From: Lacicoccus qingdaonensis
GTDB lineage: Bacteria > Bacillota > Bacilli > Staphylococcales > Salinicoccaceae
Assembly: GCF_900101075.1 (NCBI RefSeq)
Contig: NZ_FNFY01000003.1
Location: forward strand, 123,035 to 187,034
DNA length: 64,000 nucleotides
Direction of reading: 5' to 3'
Position 1 is the first letter of the stretch, and every line of letters starts with the position of its first letter. Shown in pieces: positions 55,149 to 63,773 of the stretch. The notes under the pieces were generated by a model. That model was not told where the DNA came from. It saw nothing but the letters and a program-made list of their open reading frames with translations, and searched no databases. The position numbers were made by a program, and so were the translations under genes.

Positions 55149-55955
55149 ATGAAGATTGTCTTTTATGGTGCGGGAAACATGGCAAGTGCTATTTTTATCG
55201 GCATGATCGAGAATTGTGTCGTAGCGCCTTCGGATATTTACTTGACGAGTAGAAGCATGCAGGAAAAAATAATGTTTTTCAAAGAAAATCTGGGTGTCAA
55301 TGTATCATATGATGATCAGGATTTATTAAAAGATGCAGATTATGTGATACTTGCGAGCAAGCCGCAGAGCTTTCCTTCTGTTGCAGACAGAATACGGCCA
55401 TACCTTGAACCTGAGACAAAAGTCGTATCAGTCATGGCGGGTACCCAGATAAAGACGATACGCCGTGAGCTTAAAACTGAAAATCCAATAGCGAGAATAA
55501 TGCCGAATACAAACGCGATGGTACAGCATTCAGTGAACGGTATATCATATTCCGGTAACTTTACTGACAGAGATGAACTGATAGAGCTGATGGAAAGTTT
55601 CGGTACTACAGTGACTGTGGAAGAAGATGAAATGCATAATATAACAGCGGCAACCGGTTCAGGGTCTGCGTTTCTCTACTATATATATGAAATGTATGCG
55701 GAAAGCCTGATGGAACTCGGCTTTGATGAGGAAGAAGCGATGTTCCTCACCCGTAATCTAGTAATCGGGGCAGGCAAAATGGTTGAGGATTCAGAACTGT
55801 CATTCAGTGATCTGCGTAAAAATATTACATCGAAACATGGTACGACTGAAGCCGGTCTGGATGCCCTTGATGGAGATGGACTAAAGAGAATACTGATTAA
55901 AACGTTGAACGCTGCGGCCAGCCGCAGTGAAGAACTGAGTAAAGACGACGAGTGA
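55149..55955 (+). CDS. proC: Pyrroline-5-carboxylate reductase
   Basis: The last enzyme of proline synthesis: reduces pyrroline-5-carboxylate with NAD(P)H. The 268-residue protein shows the Rossmann motif YGAGNMASAIFIGM, VILASKPQSFPS, SVMAGTQIKTI, RIMPNTNAMVQHSV and the C-terminal signature region ITSKHGTTEAGLDALDGDGLK. ATG 55149 is preceded by GGAGTTGATTTG; a frame extending upstream to 55119 is not conserved. Single gene with a palindromic terminator. Confidence 0.95.
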   Translation: MKIVFYGAGNMASAIFIGMIENCVVAPSDIYLTSRSMQEKIMFFKENLGVNVSYDDQDLLKDADYVILASKPQSFPSVADRIRPYLEPETKVVSVMAGTQIKTIRRELKTENPIARIMPNTNAMVQHSVNGISYSGNFTDRDELIELMESFGTTVTVEEDEMHNITAATGSGSAFLYYIYEMYAESLMELGFDEEEAMFLTRNLVIGAGKMVEDSELSFSDLRKNITSKHGTTEAGLDALDGDGLKRILIKTLNAAASRSEELSKDDE

Positions 55956-55960
55956 TATTG

Positions 55961-56002
55961 AAATACTTCATATTATATTAATATAATATGAAGTATTTTT
56001 TA
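55961..56002 (+). terminator. Palindromic terminator after proC
   Basis: AAATACTTCATATTATAT and its complement make a near-continuous palindrome (55960-55996 region), AT-rich but long, followed by TTTTTT. Confidence 0.75.
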
Positions 56003-56016
56003 AAGGGGATGATGGT

Positions 56017-57567
56017 TTGAAGACTTTATACAGAAATGGAAAGATATACAGTATGAACTCGGAAGGTGAGACTTTCGGGAATATAGTTGTGGAAGACGGA
56101 ATCATTACAGAAGTGGATGCAGTGGATGCTGAAGCGGATGAAATCATCGATCTGAAAGGCAGTACGATGCTGCCGGGGTTGAATGATACTCATATGCACC
56201 TGGTGATGCTGGGTAAAAAATTGAAGTCACTTGTTTTATATGATGAAAATGATATTGATCATGTAAAAGAATTGATTGGAAATCATCGCTCCGGCAGAGA
56301 GTGGGACTTGATTCTCGGCTATGATGAAAATAATTTTGAAAACAGCTACAGGCTGAAACGTGCCGAACTGGATGAATTGACGGATAAACCGACAATCGTT
56401 GCGCGAGTGTGCCAGCATGCTGGAATAGTGAATACTAAAGCGCTGGAAAAACTCGGTATTGATAAACATGTTGAAAATCCTGAAGGCGGCTCTTATGAAA
56501 AAGACGAAAACGGAGAACTGACGGGCTGGGTATATGATACGGCGTTCGATCAGTTCAGAGCAGCCCAGGTGGATGATACGATAGAAACGGTCAGTGATGA
56601 TATCACACAGGCGGTGAAGTATTTATACACCCTGGGTGTGACAGGTGTCCACACTGAAGATATGGCAGCATACGGTCCTAACGATGTGCCGCTCAATGCC
56701 TATTTGAATACGATCGGTAAAGATCAGCTTAAGTTCAGGGTGAATCTGTTGAGGCATGCAGCGGTCTATGAAGAAATGATAGCCAAAGATCCGGAATTTA
56801 AAAAAGACTGGGTCGAAAAAGATGCGATGAAAATTTTTGCCGACGGTGCATTCGGCGGACGGACAGCCCTGATGAAAGAACCTTATGAGGGCACTGATGA
56901 TACAGGACTGCAAATACATACCAGAGAAAATTTAGAGAAACTGGTTAAAAAAGCAAGAGAGCACGGAGATGCCGTTGCCGTTCATGTAATAGGCGACCGG
57001 GCAACGGAACTCGTACTCGATGTAATAGAGAGGCATCCTGTTAAAAAAGGGCAGCATGACAGATTGATACATGTCAGTCTTCTTGATGAAGAGATGATGG
57101 ACAGGATGGCAGAACTTGATGTCATATGTGATATACAGCCGACATTTTTGACTTCCGATATGCCGTGGGTGGAAGACTATATCGGTAAAGAAAGAGCGGA
57201 GCGTCTGTACAATTTCAGAACAATGCTTGATAAAGGGCTCCTTCTCGGCGGCGGTTCGGACGCTCCGATCGAAGATGTCAATCCGCTCAAGGGCGTTCAT
57301 GCACTGGTTACACGGCATGGGAAAACCGGAGTCTATAACGAAGATGAAACAATCAGTGTCTTTGAAGCATTGCAGATGTATACTAAAAATGCGGCTGAAA
57401 TCGTCCACCGCGGTGACAGGTCCGGACTGATCAAAAAGGGATACAAGGCAGACTTTGCGGTATTCGACAGAGATGTATTGAATGTCGAACCGGATGAGTT
57501 ATTGGAAGCAGAAGTATTATATACAATAATAGATGGTGAAGTGGTTTATCAAAAAGGAGGAATATAG
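56017..57567 (+). CDS. Amidohydrolase, YtcJ-like family
   Basis: A 516-residue metal-dependent hydrolase of the amidohydrolase-3 group: N-terminal beta-sandwich (LYRNGKIYSMNSEGETF), metal motif LNDTHMHLVMLG, YDENNFENSYRLKRAELD, IFADGAFGGRTALM, AVHVIGDRATELVLD with the metal-binding His, RLIHVSLLD, and the catalytic Asp in GGGSDAPIEDVNPL. The start is TTG 56017 after GGGGATGATG. The downstream dehydrogenase gene follows with no gap, so the two act together. Substrates of YtcJ-like proteins are mostly unknown (cyclic amides or N-acyl amines). Confidence 0.85.
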   Translation: MKTLYRNGKIYSMNSEGETFGNIVVEDGIITEVDAVDAEADEIIDLKGSTMLPGLNDTHMHLVMLGKKLKSLVLYDENDIDHVKELIGNHRSGREWDLILGYDENNFENSYRLKRAELDELTDKPTIVARVCQHAGIVNTKALEKLGIDKHVENPEGGSYEKDENGELTGWVYDTAFDQFRAAQVDDTIETVSDDITQAVKYLYTLGVTGVHTEDMAAYGPNDVPLNAYLNTIGKDQLKFRVNLLRHAAVYEEMIAKDPEFKKDWVEKDAMKIFADGAFGGRTALMKEPYEGTDDTGLQIHTRENLEKLVKKAREHGDAVAVHVIGDRATELVLDVIERHPVKKGQHDRLIHVSLLDEEMMDRMAELDVICDIQPTFLTSDMPWVEDYIGKERAERLYNFRTMLDKGLLLGGGSDAPIEDVNPLKGVHALVTRHGKTGVYNEDETISVFEALQMYTKNAAEIVHRGDRSGLIKKGYKADFAVFDRDVLNVEPDELLEAEVLYTIIDGEVVYQKGGI

Positions 57568-58650
57568 GTGACATTAAAAATCGGTATTTTTGGAGCAGGA
57601 CATGGCGGTGTGACTGCCGCGGCAGATTTGACTAAGATGGGACATGAAGTGACTTTATACCAATCTGCAGAATCACAAAGGAACCTGGATAAAATCAGTG
57701 AGAACAATGAAATCATTTTAAATGGTGAAGCGGTTAAAATCCATTCTTTTACGAGAGATGTTAAAGAAGCGGTCAGCGGGCAGAATGTTTTGATGCTGGC
57801 AATTCCCGCACCGGCTGTCGAAAAAGTGACTGAAAATCTCGCCCCGCATCTGGAGGACGGTCAGCATATATACATTAACAGTGCAAGCGCCATGTGCAGC
57901 ATCAGATTACGCAATGTACTTCAGAAGCTGGGCATAGAAAAAGATGTCAAAGTGGGTGAATCCATGTCACTCACATATGCATCCAGATACAATGCAGAAA
58001 CAAATGAAGCGAACCTGATCGGCTACAATCAGCATAATCTGTTTGCAGCATATCCGGCCAAAGATACAGATGAAATGCTGGAAGTATTAAGTGAAATGTA
58101 TGATTTTGTAAAAGCGGACACGATCATTGAAGTGACATTGAATAACGGCAACCCTGAAAGCCATCCCGGCCCTTCTATTTTAAATGCGGGACGTATCGAC
58201 TATGCAGGCGATTCTTTTTATTTATATAAAGAGGGTATCACTGAGCATACGGTGAATGTCGTCCATAAAATTGATGAGGAACGCCAGGAAATATGCAGAG
58301 TGCTGGGGTACGAGGCTGTAGATAAGTCTTCCCGCAGCGAGAGAAGCGGTTATTTTGAAAAAGGTAAGCCTCTTCTTGAACAATTCAACGAATCTCCAAT
58401 GCTGAAAGATATACTTGGGCCGACTGATCTGGAAAACCGTTACATCACTGAAGATGTGGAGAGCGGGCTTGTACTGTGGGCAAGTATTGCTGATGCGGTC
58501 GGTGTCGACACGCCTGTAATGGACTCGGTTATTACACTGACGGGTGTATTGCTTGAAAGAAACTATTTTGAGATTGGATTGACTCTTGATAAGCTCGGCA
58601 TCGATATAAAGGATGCGGAGGAATTAAATGAAATAATGGTCGGCCAATAA
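57568..58650 (+). CDS. Octopine/nopaline dehydrogenase-family protein
   Basis: A 360-residue NAD(P)-dependent opine dehydrogenase-like enzyme. The Rossmann domain starts IGIFGAGHGGVTAAADLTKMG (residues 5-25). The C-terminal octopine-dehydrogenase domain contains the catalytic-type histidine in NGNPESHPGPSILNAGRIDY and GVDTPVMDSVITL. GTG 57568 directly follows the stop of the amidohydrolase with AAGGAGGAAT inside its last codons. Members join or split an amino acid and a keto acid by a secondary amine. It is distinct from the staphylopine enzyme by context, as no cnt genes are near. Confidence 0.8.
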   Translation: MTLKIGIFGAGHGGVTAAADLTKMGHEVTLYQSAESQRNLDKISENNEIILNGEAVKIHSFTRDVKEAVSGQNVLMLAIPAPAVEKVTENLAPHLEDGQHIYINSASAMCSIRLRNVLQKLGIEKDVKVGESMSLTYASRYNAETNEANLIGYNQHNLFAAYPAKDTDEMLEVLSEMYDFVKADTIIEVTLNNGNPESHPGPSILNAGRIDYAGDSFYLYKEGITEHTVNVVHKIDEERQEICRVLGYEAVDKSSRSERSGYFEKGKPLLEQFNESPMLKDILGPTDLENRYITEDVESGLVLWASIADAVGVDTPVMDSVITLTGVLLERNYFEIGLTLDKLGIDIKDAEELNEIMVGQ

Positions 58651-58652
58651 AG

Positions 58653-58676
58653 AAAGAGCTACGAAAGTAGCTCTTT
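58653..58676. terminator. Bidirectional terminator
   Basis: AAAGAGCTAC and GTAGCTCTTT form a 10-bp stem with a GAAA tetraloop, followed by TT on the plus strand. It lies between convergent genes. Confidence 0.9.
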
Positions 58677-58685
58677 TTCTTATGG

Positions 58686-60065
58686 TTATTCTTTCGTATC
58701 CTTTTTATAATATTTATCTTCTGTATGGAAAAATTCGTTGTAGAGTTCTACAATTTTTGGCGACATAATTATTACGGCAATTAAGTTAGGAAGCACTACA
58801 AAGAATAAAGTCAGATCAAGCAGAGACCATAAGAATGTTGCCCCGCCGATGGCACCGATTATGATGGAAATGATGTAGACCATTTTAATGACGCTTCCTG
58901 CCCATAGTCCAAATAGAAATTCTGCCTGTCTCGCACCGTAAAAGATAACGACCGTCACTGTCGAGAAAACGAAGAAAATCAAAGCAACGGCAATCAGCCC
59001 ACTTCCAAATGCTCCGAAAGTCTCTTCAAAAGCACGTGCTGTCAATGATTCTCTGACACTGTCCTCATGAGCATCATTATGCTGCCAGACACCCGTCATC
59101 AATATTACGAGCCCAGTAATTGTACAGATGATCAGTGTATCGACCATGATTTGGATGACAGCCCAAAAAGCCTGCCGGATCGGATGATCGGTTTTTGCGG
59201 CGGCGTGGGCAATCGGAGAAGTACCGAGCCCGGCTTCGTTACTGTATATACCACGGGCAAAACCCCAGCGGATGGATTCTGCCAATACGACCCCGGCTCC
59301 TCCGCCAAGTGCAGCAGTCGGATTGAATGCTTCTGTAATTACCAGTGTTAATATTTGAGGCACCATATCGACATTTATCAGGATGATGATGGAGCCGATG
59401 ATGATATAGAAAATGGCCATGATCGGAACCAAGTATGAAGTGACCTGTCCGATGCGCCTGACCCCGCCAAACACAACAATACCAGCCAGTACAGCAATGA
59501 TAATACCTGTAATCAGCGGAGGCAGGGAGAATGTGGTCTGGACAGTACTTGCGACGGAGTTGCTTTGTACCATTATGCTGGGTATTAATTCTATCATCAG
59601 GAAGAAAGCATACCAGACTGCGAGAAACTTACCGATTTTCGGCCACTTGATACCTTTCTGCATATAGTACATCGGTCCGCCAACATATTCACCGATGGCA
59701 TTTTTCTCACGATAATGTACACCCAGTGCTGTTTCCCCGAATTTCAAAGCCATTCCGAGAAAAGCGATCACCCACATCCAGAACAGCGCCCCGGGACCGC
59801 CTAGCATGATTGCCACAGGCACACCGACGATATTTGCAGCACCGATTGTGGATGACAGCGCTGTCGTCAATGTCTGGAAAGGTGTTATAGTTCCTTTGCC
59901 TTTAGATTTCTTACCTACTTGTCCAATCGTCTGCTGGAAAATATATAACGGTCTTCTGAACTGGAAGAACTTTAAACGAAACGTTAAGAAAACACTTGCT
60001 GTAAGAAGAGCGATGATAATCGGATAACCCCAGAGAAAGTCAGATATTGCTGTAATCGTCTCCAT
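58686..60065 (-). CDS. Sodium:alanine symporter family protein (AGCS)
   Basis: A ~459-residue Na+-coupled amino acid carrier of the AGCS family, with 10-11 transmembrane segments. Family stretches are ALSSTIGAANIVGVPVAIMLGGPGALFWMWVIAF with residue breaks, FGETALGVHYREKN, GGPMYYMQKG, SNEAGLGTSPIAHAAAKTDHP and EFLFGLWAG. I choose ATG 60065 (METITAISDFLWG), because GGGGG ends one base before the upstream ATG at 60074 and 10 before this one. Alanine or glycine is the likely substrate. It converges on the opine dehydrogenase-like gene. Confidence 0.9.
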   Translation of the reverse strand: METITAISDFLWGYPIIIALLTASVFLTFRLKFFQFRRPLYIFQQTIGQVGKKSKGKGTITPFQTLTTALSSTIGAANIVGVPVAIMLGGPGALFWMWVIAFLGMALKFGETALGVHYREKNAIGEYVGGPMYYMQKGIKWPKIGKFLAVWYAFFLMIELIPSIMVQSNSVASTVQTTFSLPPLITGIIIAVLAGIVVFGGVRRIGQVTSYLVPIMAIFYIIIGSIIILINVDMVPQILTLVITEAFNPTAALGGGAGVVLAESIRWGFARGIYSNEAGLGTSPIAHAAAKTDHPIRQAFWAVIQIMVDTLIICTITGLVILMTGVWQHNDAHEDSVRESLTARAFEETFGAFGSGLIAVALIFFVFSTVTVVIFYGARQAEFLFGLWAGSVIKMVYIISIIIGAIGGATFLWSLLDLTLFFVVLPNLIAVIIMSPKIVELYNEFFHTEDKYYKKDTKE

Positions 60066-60074
60066 TTCAAACAT

Positions 60075-60336
60075 CCCCCATATTCAATTTTAAAATCATA
60101 AGTCAAAACAAACTTAAATGACTTAAACAAATATTATAGAATATCGGAGATAAAATCAATGCTATGGTCGGAATTTTCAGAATAATAGTGAGTGATAAAA
60201 GACAAAAATACAAATTGGAAAATACCATTCAGTACAATTAATGCACCACTTCATTCATATTGCATATAAGGTGTATTATAATTGCCTACACAAACGTGGT
60301 AATTCAGTAAGTATTTCCTATTTTATGGAGTTTTCT
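60075..60336. other. AT-rich intergenic region
   Basis: About 260 bases between divergent genes, without a supported frame. A TATAAT at about 60276-60281 has no good -35 partner. I see no terminator, riboswitch or tRNA. Confidence 0.4.
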
Positions 60337-60361
60337 GTTTAAAAGTGACTTTTTACGGTAA
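60337..60361 (+). promoter_or_regulatory. Possible SigB-type promoter of the mechanosensitive-channel-like gene
   Basis: GTTTAA (60337-60342), 13-base spacer, CGGTAA (60356-60361) resembles the SigB consensus GTTTAA-N12-14-GGGWAA with one mismatch. General-stress control would fit a membrane-tension protein. Confidence 0.4.
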
Positions 60362-60398
60362 AAGAATTTATATCAACGAATAAGGAGTGTTTATATTT

Positions 60399-61346
60399 AT
60401 GTCCAACATCGGAAGTGCATTTAATGATATGTTTTCAAACATCATTAATTTCATTCCAAGCTTAATCGCAGCATTATTATACTTAATCCTGGCCTGGATA
60501 ATTGCCACGGTCATTAAGAACATTATTGTAAAAGGTCTGGGTGCACTCGGCTTTGAAGAGTGGCTGCAGAAAAAAGGTCTTGTAAGTGCCACTGAAGGCG
60601 GACAGGCTTCTGATGGTTTCATACAGACTCTTGGTAAAATTGCTTACTATCTGGTATTCATTTTATTTTTACCGGCAGTATTCTCAGCGCTTAACATGGA
60701 TTCGGTAGCATCACCAATCAGTCAGATGATGACCAACATACTGAACTTCCTGCCTACATTGCTCATTGCGGCAGTACTTTTGGTTCTCGGTCTATTCATT
60801 GCCAAATTGGTGGGGACGCTGGTCCAAAATCTTCTTGCCAACATCAATGCAAGTAAATATAACAGATATGTAAACTTCGGGCAGAATAAGGACGCAGTGG
60901 ATATTCCGTCTGCAACAGGTTGGATTGTTACAACGCTTATCGGTCTGTTCTTTGTAGTTGAAGCTTTAAGTGTACTGAATTTAGAAATCTTAAACACAAT
61001 CGGTGCGGCAATCATTGCATATCTGCCTCTGCTACTTTCAGCGGCAATCATTTTGGCGCTTGGTTTTGTCGGAGGGAATATCATATCCTCTGTCATCGTT
61101 AAAAGTACAGGCAACCGATTCTTTGGTGAAGCTGTTAAATACCTGCTGATTATTGTTGCGGTATTTATGACATTGGATCAGTTGAACTTTGCCGAAAGCA
61201 TCGTAAATGCTGCGTTCCTTCTAATTCTTGGTGCAGTTGCTGTTGCATTTGCAATATCATTCGGTATCGGCGGACGCTCTTTTGCAGAAAAACAACTTGC
61301 CAAATTTGAACGTAAAGTCAATTCGGAAGACAACAAAAATGAATAA
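60399..61346 (+). CDS. Mechanosensitive-channel-like membrane protein
   Basis: A 315-residue protein with six to seven transmembrane segments and repeated FIPSLIAALLYLILAWIIA / FLPTLLIAAVLLVLGLFIA / YLPLLLSAAIILALGFVGG helices. This is the conserved TM helix repeat found in some mechanosensitive-channel-related proteins. The canonical MscS pore and C-terminal cage sequence is not obvious, so channel activity is an inference. AAGGAGTG precedes ATG 60399; an in-frame GTG at 60387 is inside that site. It ends with charged residues and a strong terminator. Confidence 0.75.
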   Translation: MSNIGSAFNDMFSNIINFIPSLIAALLYLILAWIIATVIKNIIVKGLGALGFEEWLQKKGLVSATEGGQASDGFIQTLGKIAYYLVFILFLPAVFSALNMDSVASPISQMMTNILNFLPTLLIAAVLLVLGLFIAKLVGTLVQNLLANINASKYNRYVNFGQNKDAVDIPSATGWIVTTLIGLFFVVEALSVLNLEILNTIGAAIIAYLPLLLSAAIILALGFVGGNIISSVIVKSTGNRFFGEAVKYLLIIVAVFMTLDQLNFAESIVNAAFLLILGAVAVAFAISFGIGGRSFAEKQLAKFERKVNSEDNKNE

Positions 61347-61363
61347 CTAAGACTTAAGTCTGA

Positions 61364-61402
61364 ATATCCGAACATTTATCATAAAGTGTTCGGATATTTT
61401 TT
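61364..61402 (+). terminator. Terminator before mrp/salA
   Basis: ATCCGAACATTTAT and ATAAAGTGTTCGGAT form a 13-14 bp stem (one wobble) with a tiny loop, followed by ATTTTTT. Confidence 0.9.
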
Positions 61403-61466
61403 AATGTTCGTATGTTGATTATGTTATGATTGTTATATTGAATTTTGTAGATAAAGGAGAAAAACG

Positions 61467-62531
61467 ATGTTATCAACTAAAGAAGTAGAAGCGCTTCTGG
61501 GCGAGATGAATGATCCGGTTTTAAACGTACCTTTCAGCGAAACTGAGGGGGTCGTGGAAGTTAAGATCAAAGAAGAAAAAGAACACGTCAGTGTTAAACT
61601 CGCCATAGGACGCTTAGGTGGACAGGAGCAGCTGGATTTACAAATGAAGGTTGTTGATTTATTAAAAGAAAATGGTTTTGCAACAGTCGGCATCCGTTTT
61701 GAAGAGTTGGAAGATGATCTGATCAATGAGCACAGAGGCAATGAGGCATCTCCGATAGAAAGTCAATTCAGTGACGGGAAGACTGAATTCATCTCCGTTG
61801 CTTCTGGTAAAGGCGGCGTTGGTAAATCAACGGTATCGGTCAACCTTGCGGTATCACTGGCAAAGGCCGGTAAAAAGGTCGGCATCATTGATGCGGACAT
61901 TTATGGTTTCAGTGTTCCTGACATGATGGGAATTGTTGATAAGCCTGCAGTCGAAGGTGAAAAGATCATTCCGGTGGAACGTTATGGCGTACAGGTGATA
62001 TCCATGGCATTCTTCGTAGAAGAGAATACACCGGTAATCTGGCGCGGACCTATGCTGGGTAAAATGTTGACGAGCTTCTTTAATGAAGTTCAGTGGGGCG
62101 AATTGGACTATCTGATTCTGGACTTGCCGCCGGGTACAGGAGACGTGGCACTGGACGTACATCAGATGTTGCCGCACAGTAAAGAGATTATTGTTACAAC
62201 ACCACATCCGACAGCTGCATTTGTAGCAGCGCGTGCAGGTTCGATGGCATTGCACACAGACCACGAAATAATCGGTGTGGTTGAAAATATGAGTTACTTT
62301 GAAAGTGAAGTCAGCGGTCAGAAGGAATATGTATTCGGTACGGGCGGCGGAGAGAAGCTTGCTTTAGACCTCGATGTGCCTTTGCTGGGGCAGGTACCTC
62401 TTGGACAGCCGAAGTGGGATCATGATGATTTTGCACCGTCAATTTATAAAGATGATAAAATCAGTGATATTTACACAGAAATCGCCAACAGTATTATTGA
62501 AAAAAGTGAAGATGAACAAAGTAAAGAATAG
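61467..62531 (+). CDS. salA: Mrp/ApbC/SalA family P-loop ATPase
   Basis: A 354-residue Mrp-type ATPase. The N-terminal MIP18/DUF59-like domain (about 1-90) is followed by the deviant Walker A ASGKGGVGKSTVSVNLAVSLA, IDADIYGFSVPDMMG, the LDLPPGTGDVALD switch and VENMSYFESEVSGQKEYVFG. The CxxC cluster-binding motif of ApbC is missing at that last site, as in B. subtilis SalA, so a Fe-S carrier role is doubtful. AAAGGAGAAAAACG precedes the ATG. Gene order salA-kbaA-rrn corresponds to Bacillus salA-gerD-kbaA-pdaB-rrn. Confidence 0.9.
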   Translation: MLSTKEVEALLGEMNDPVLNVPFSETEGVVEVKIKEEKEHVSVKLAIGRLGGQEQLDLQMKVVDLLKENGFATVGIRFEELEDDLINEHRGNEASPIESQFSDGKTEFISVASGKGGVGKSTVSVNLAVSLAKAGKKVGIIDADIYGFSVPDMMGIVDKPAVEGEKIIPVERYGVQVISMAFFVEENTPVIWRGPMLGKMLTSFFNEVQWGELDYLILDLPPGTGDVALDVHQMLPHSKEIIVTTPHPTAAFVAARAGSMALHTDHEIIGVVENMSYFESEVSGQKEYVFGTGGGEKLALDLDVPLLGQVPLGQPKWDHDDFAPSIYKDDKISDIYTEIANSIIEKSEDEQSKE

Positions 62532-62546
62532 TAGGAGAAAAGCTTT

Positions 62547-63338
62547 ATGACATCAAAATATTTAGTTAAGTTTTATTTTACTACTTTACTTATTGGTACA
62601 GCCATATCTACTGTTATCAGTCTGATATTGGAATATGAAAATGTGACGAGTTATTTATTCACCGGCAACATCGGGGAATTTTTAGCCGGTCTGGTGTGGT
62701 TCATCACATTCGGATTACTCATCGCGACAATCAGCCAGGTTGCATTTTTCATCTATCTTTTTATACACCCGTTAGGTTTGGGGATATTTAAAAGTTTTTG
62801 GCCGTACATCCAATTGCTTCTTATCATATATGCCATTTTCGATTTGTTCTATTTCCGTTTTTATGAAGTCGGTGTGGAAGAAGGTTCTGTGTGGGGCTTC
62901 ATGTGGATACCAATATTGATGATAGCGGTCGGTATAGTGGTCGCCCGTTATAAGAATAAGCAGGTCAAAGATACGAATATCTTCATACCTTCACTATTCT
63001 TCATGGTATTCATTACAGCTGTTACTATGATTCCCTTCATAGTTGTTGATGATACTTCCTGGATTTTCAGATCTGTTTTTGCGATTTTAGTGATGAATGC
63101 TTATCAGTTGATCAAGCTGCCGGATTATATAGAGGCTTCTGAAAAAGAAAAGAAGGAGCGGGGCAGAATCACAAAAAGTGACATTAATGAAGAAAAGCGT
63201 AAAGAACTGAGAAAAGAACGGGACAAAGAAGCTGAACGTGAAAGATTGGCAAAACAAAAGAAGAAAGACATCAGGAGCAATAATAAGAAGAAGGCAAAAG
63301 ATCGTAAAAGAGGCAGTGTCAAGAAAGAAGACAGCTAA
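62547..63338 (+). CDS. kbaA: KbaA-like membrane protein
   Basis: A 263-residue protein with about six transmembrane helices in residues 5-190 and a strongly basic/acidic C-terminal tail (ITKSDINEEKRKELRKERD, then long Lys/Glu/Arg runs). The membrane part resembles KbaA, the activator of KinB in sporulating Bacillus, and it sits next to salA and an rRNA operon as kbaA does there. In a Staphylococcaceae-like organism without sporulation the function must differ and is unknown. TAGGAGAAAAGC precedes the ATG, 15 bases after salA. Confidence 0.75.
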   Translation: MTSKYLVKFYFTTLLIGTAISTVISLILEYENVTSYLFTGNIGEFLAGLVWFITFGLLIATISQVAFFIYLFIHPLGLGIFKSFWPYIQLLLIIYAIFDLFYFRFYEVGVEEGSVWGFMWIPILMIAVGIVVARYKNKQVKDTNIFIPSLFFMVFITAVTMIPFIVVDDTSWIFRSVFAILVMNAYQLIKLPDYIEASEKEKKERGRITKSDINEEKRKELRKERDKEAERERLAKQKKKDIRSNNKKKAKDRKRGSVKKEDS

Positions 63339-63368
63339 TAGTACAGAAGTGAATAATAAGTTTTTGTA

Positions 63369-63414
63369 AAGCCGTCGTATGAAACCATGTTTCATACGGC
63401 TTTCTTATTTTACT
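63369..63414 (+). terminator. Terminator of salA-kbaA
   Basis: GCCG...TATGAAA pairs with TTTCATACGGC (bulge of three bases), followed by TTTCTTATTTT. It separates the operon from the rRNA promoters. Confidence 0.7.
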
Positions 63415-63467
63415 TTGAAGTGAAAACGCATTCTGGTAAAACTACAATAAAAGATATAATTAATGTG

Positions 63468-63496
63468 TTGACGTTGGTTTTGAAACTTGGTATTCT
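63468..63496 (+). promoter_or_regulatory. rRNA promoter P1
   Basis: TTGACG (63468-63473) and TATTCT (63491-63496) with a 17-base spacer, about 280 bases upstream of 16S. Confidence 0.75.
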
Positions 63497-63578
63497 TACG
63501 TAGTCGCTTTAAACAGGGACTAAAAAAGCAGCATAAATCAGCGAATATTAATTTTGTTAAACTTATATTAAATTATGA

Positions 63579-63607
63579 TTGCAAAGATTTTAGAGCTGTG
63601 ATAAGAT
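63579..63607 (+). promoter_or_regulatory. rRNA promoter P2
   Basis: TTGCAA (63579-63584) and TAAGAT (63602-63607) with a 17-base spacer. Tandem promoters are the rule for Firmicute rRNA operons. Confidence 0.75.
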
Positions 63608-63614
63608 AGTAAAG

Positions 63615-63773
63615 CAACACCAAAACGAGAACATTGAAAACTGAATGACAATATGTCAACGTTTAATTCCGATAAACGTTCCTATTATATAGGAACAAAA
63701 AGTTGAGGCGAACAACACAACACGCAACCGAGATACTGTCAGCAGTATCGACCGAGCTCAGAAGAGCTTTCCA
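63615..63773 (+). other. 16S rRNA leader with processing hairpins
   Basis: The leader contains AACGTTTA/TAAACGTT (about 63658-63680) and GATACTG/CAGTATC (about 63732-63749) dyads, and a GAGCTC-like stem before 16S. These are typical for antitermination and RNase III processing regions. I did not resolve boxA/boxB/boxC exactly. Confidence 0.45.

Noticed and set aside
57568..58650. Staphylopine (cnt) opine dehydrogenase
   Set aside because: No cntK, cntL or cnt ABC transporter genes are nearby and the partner is an amidohydrolase.
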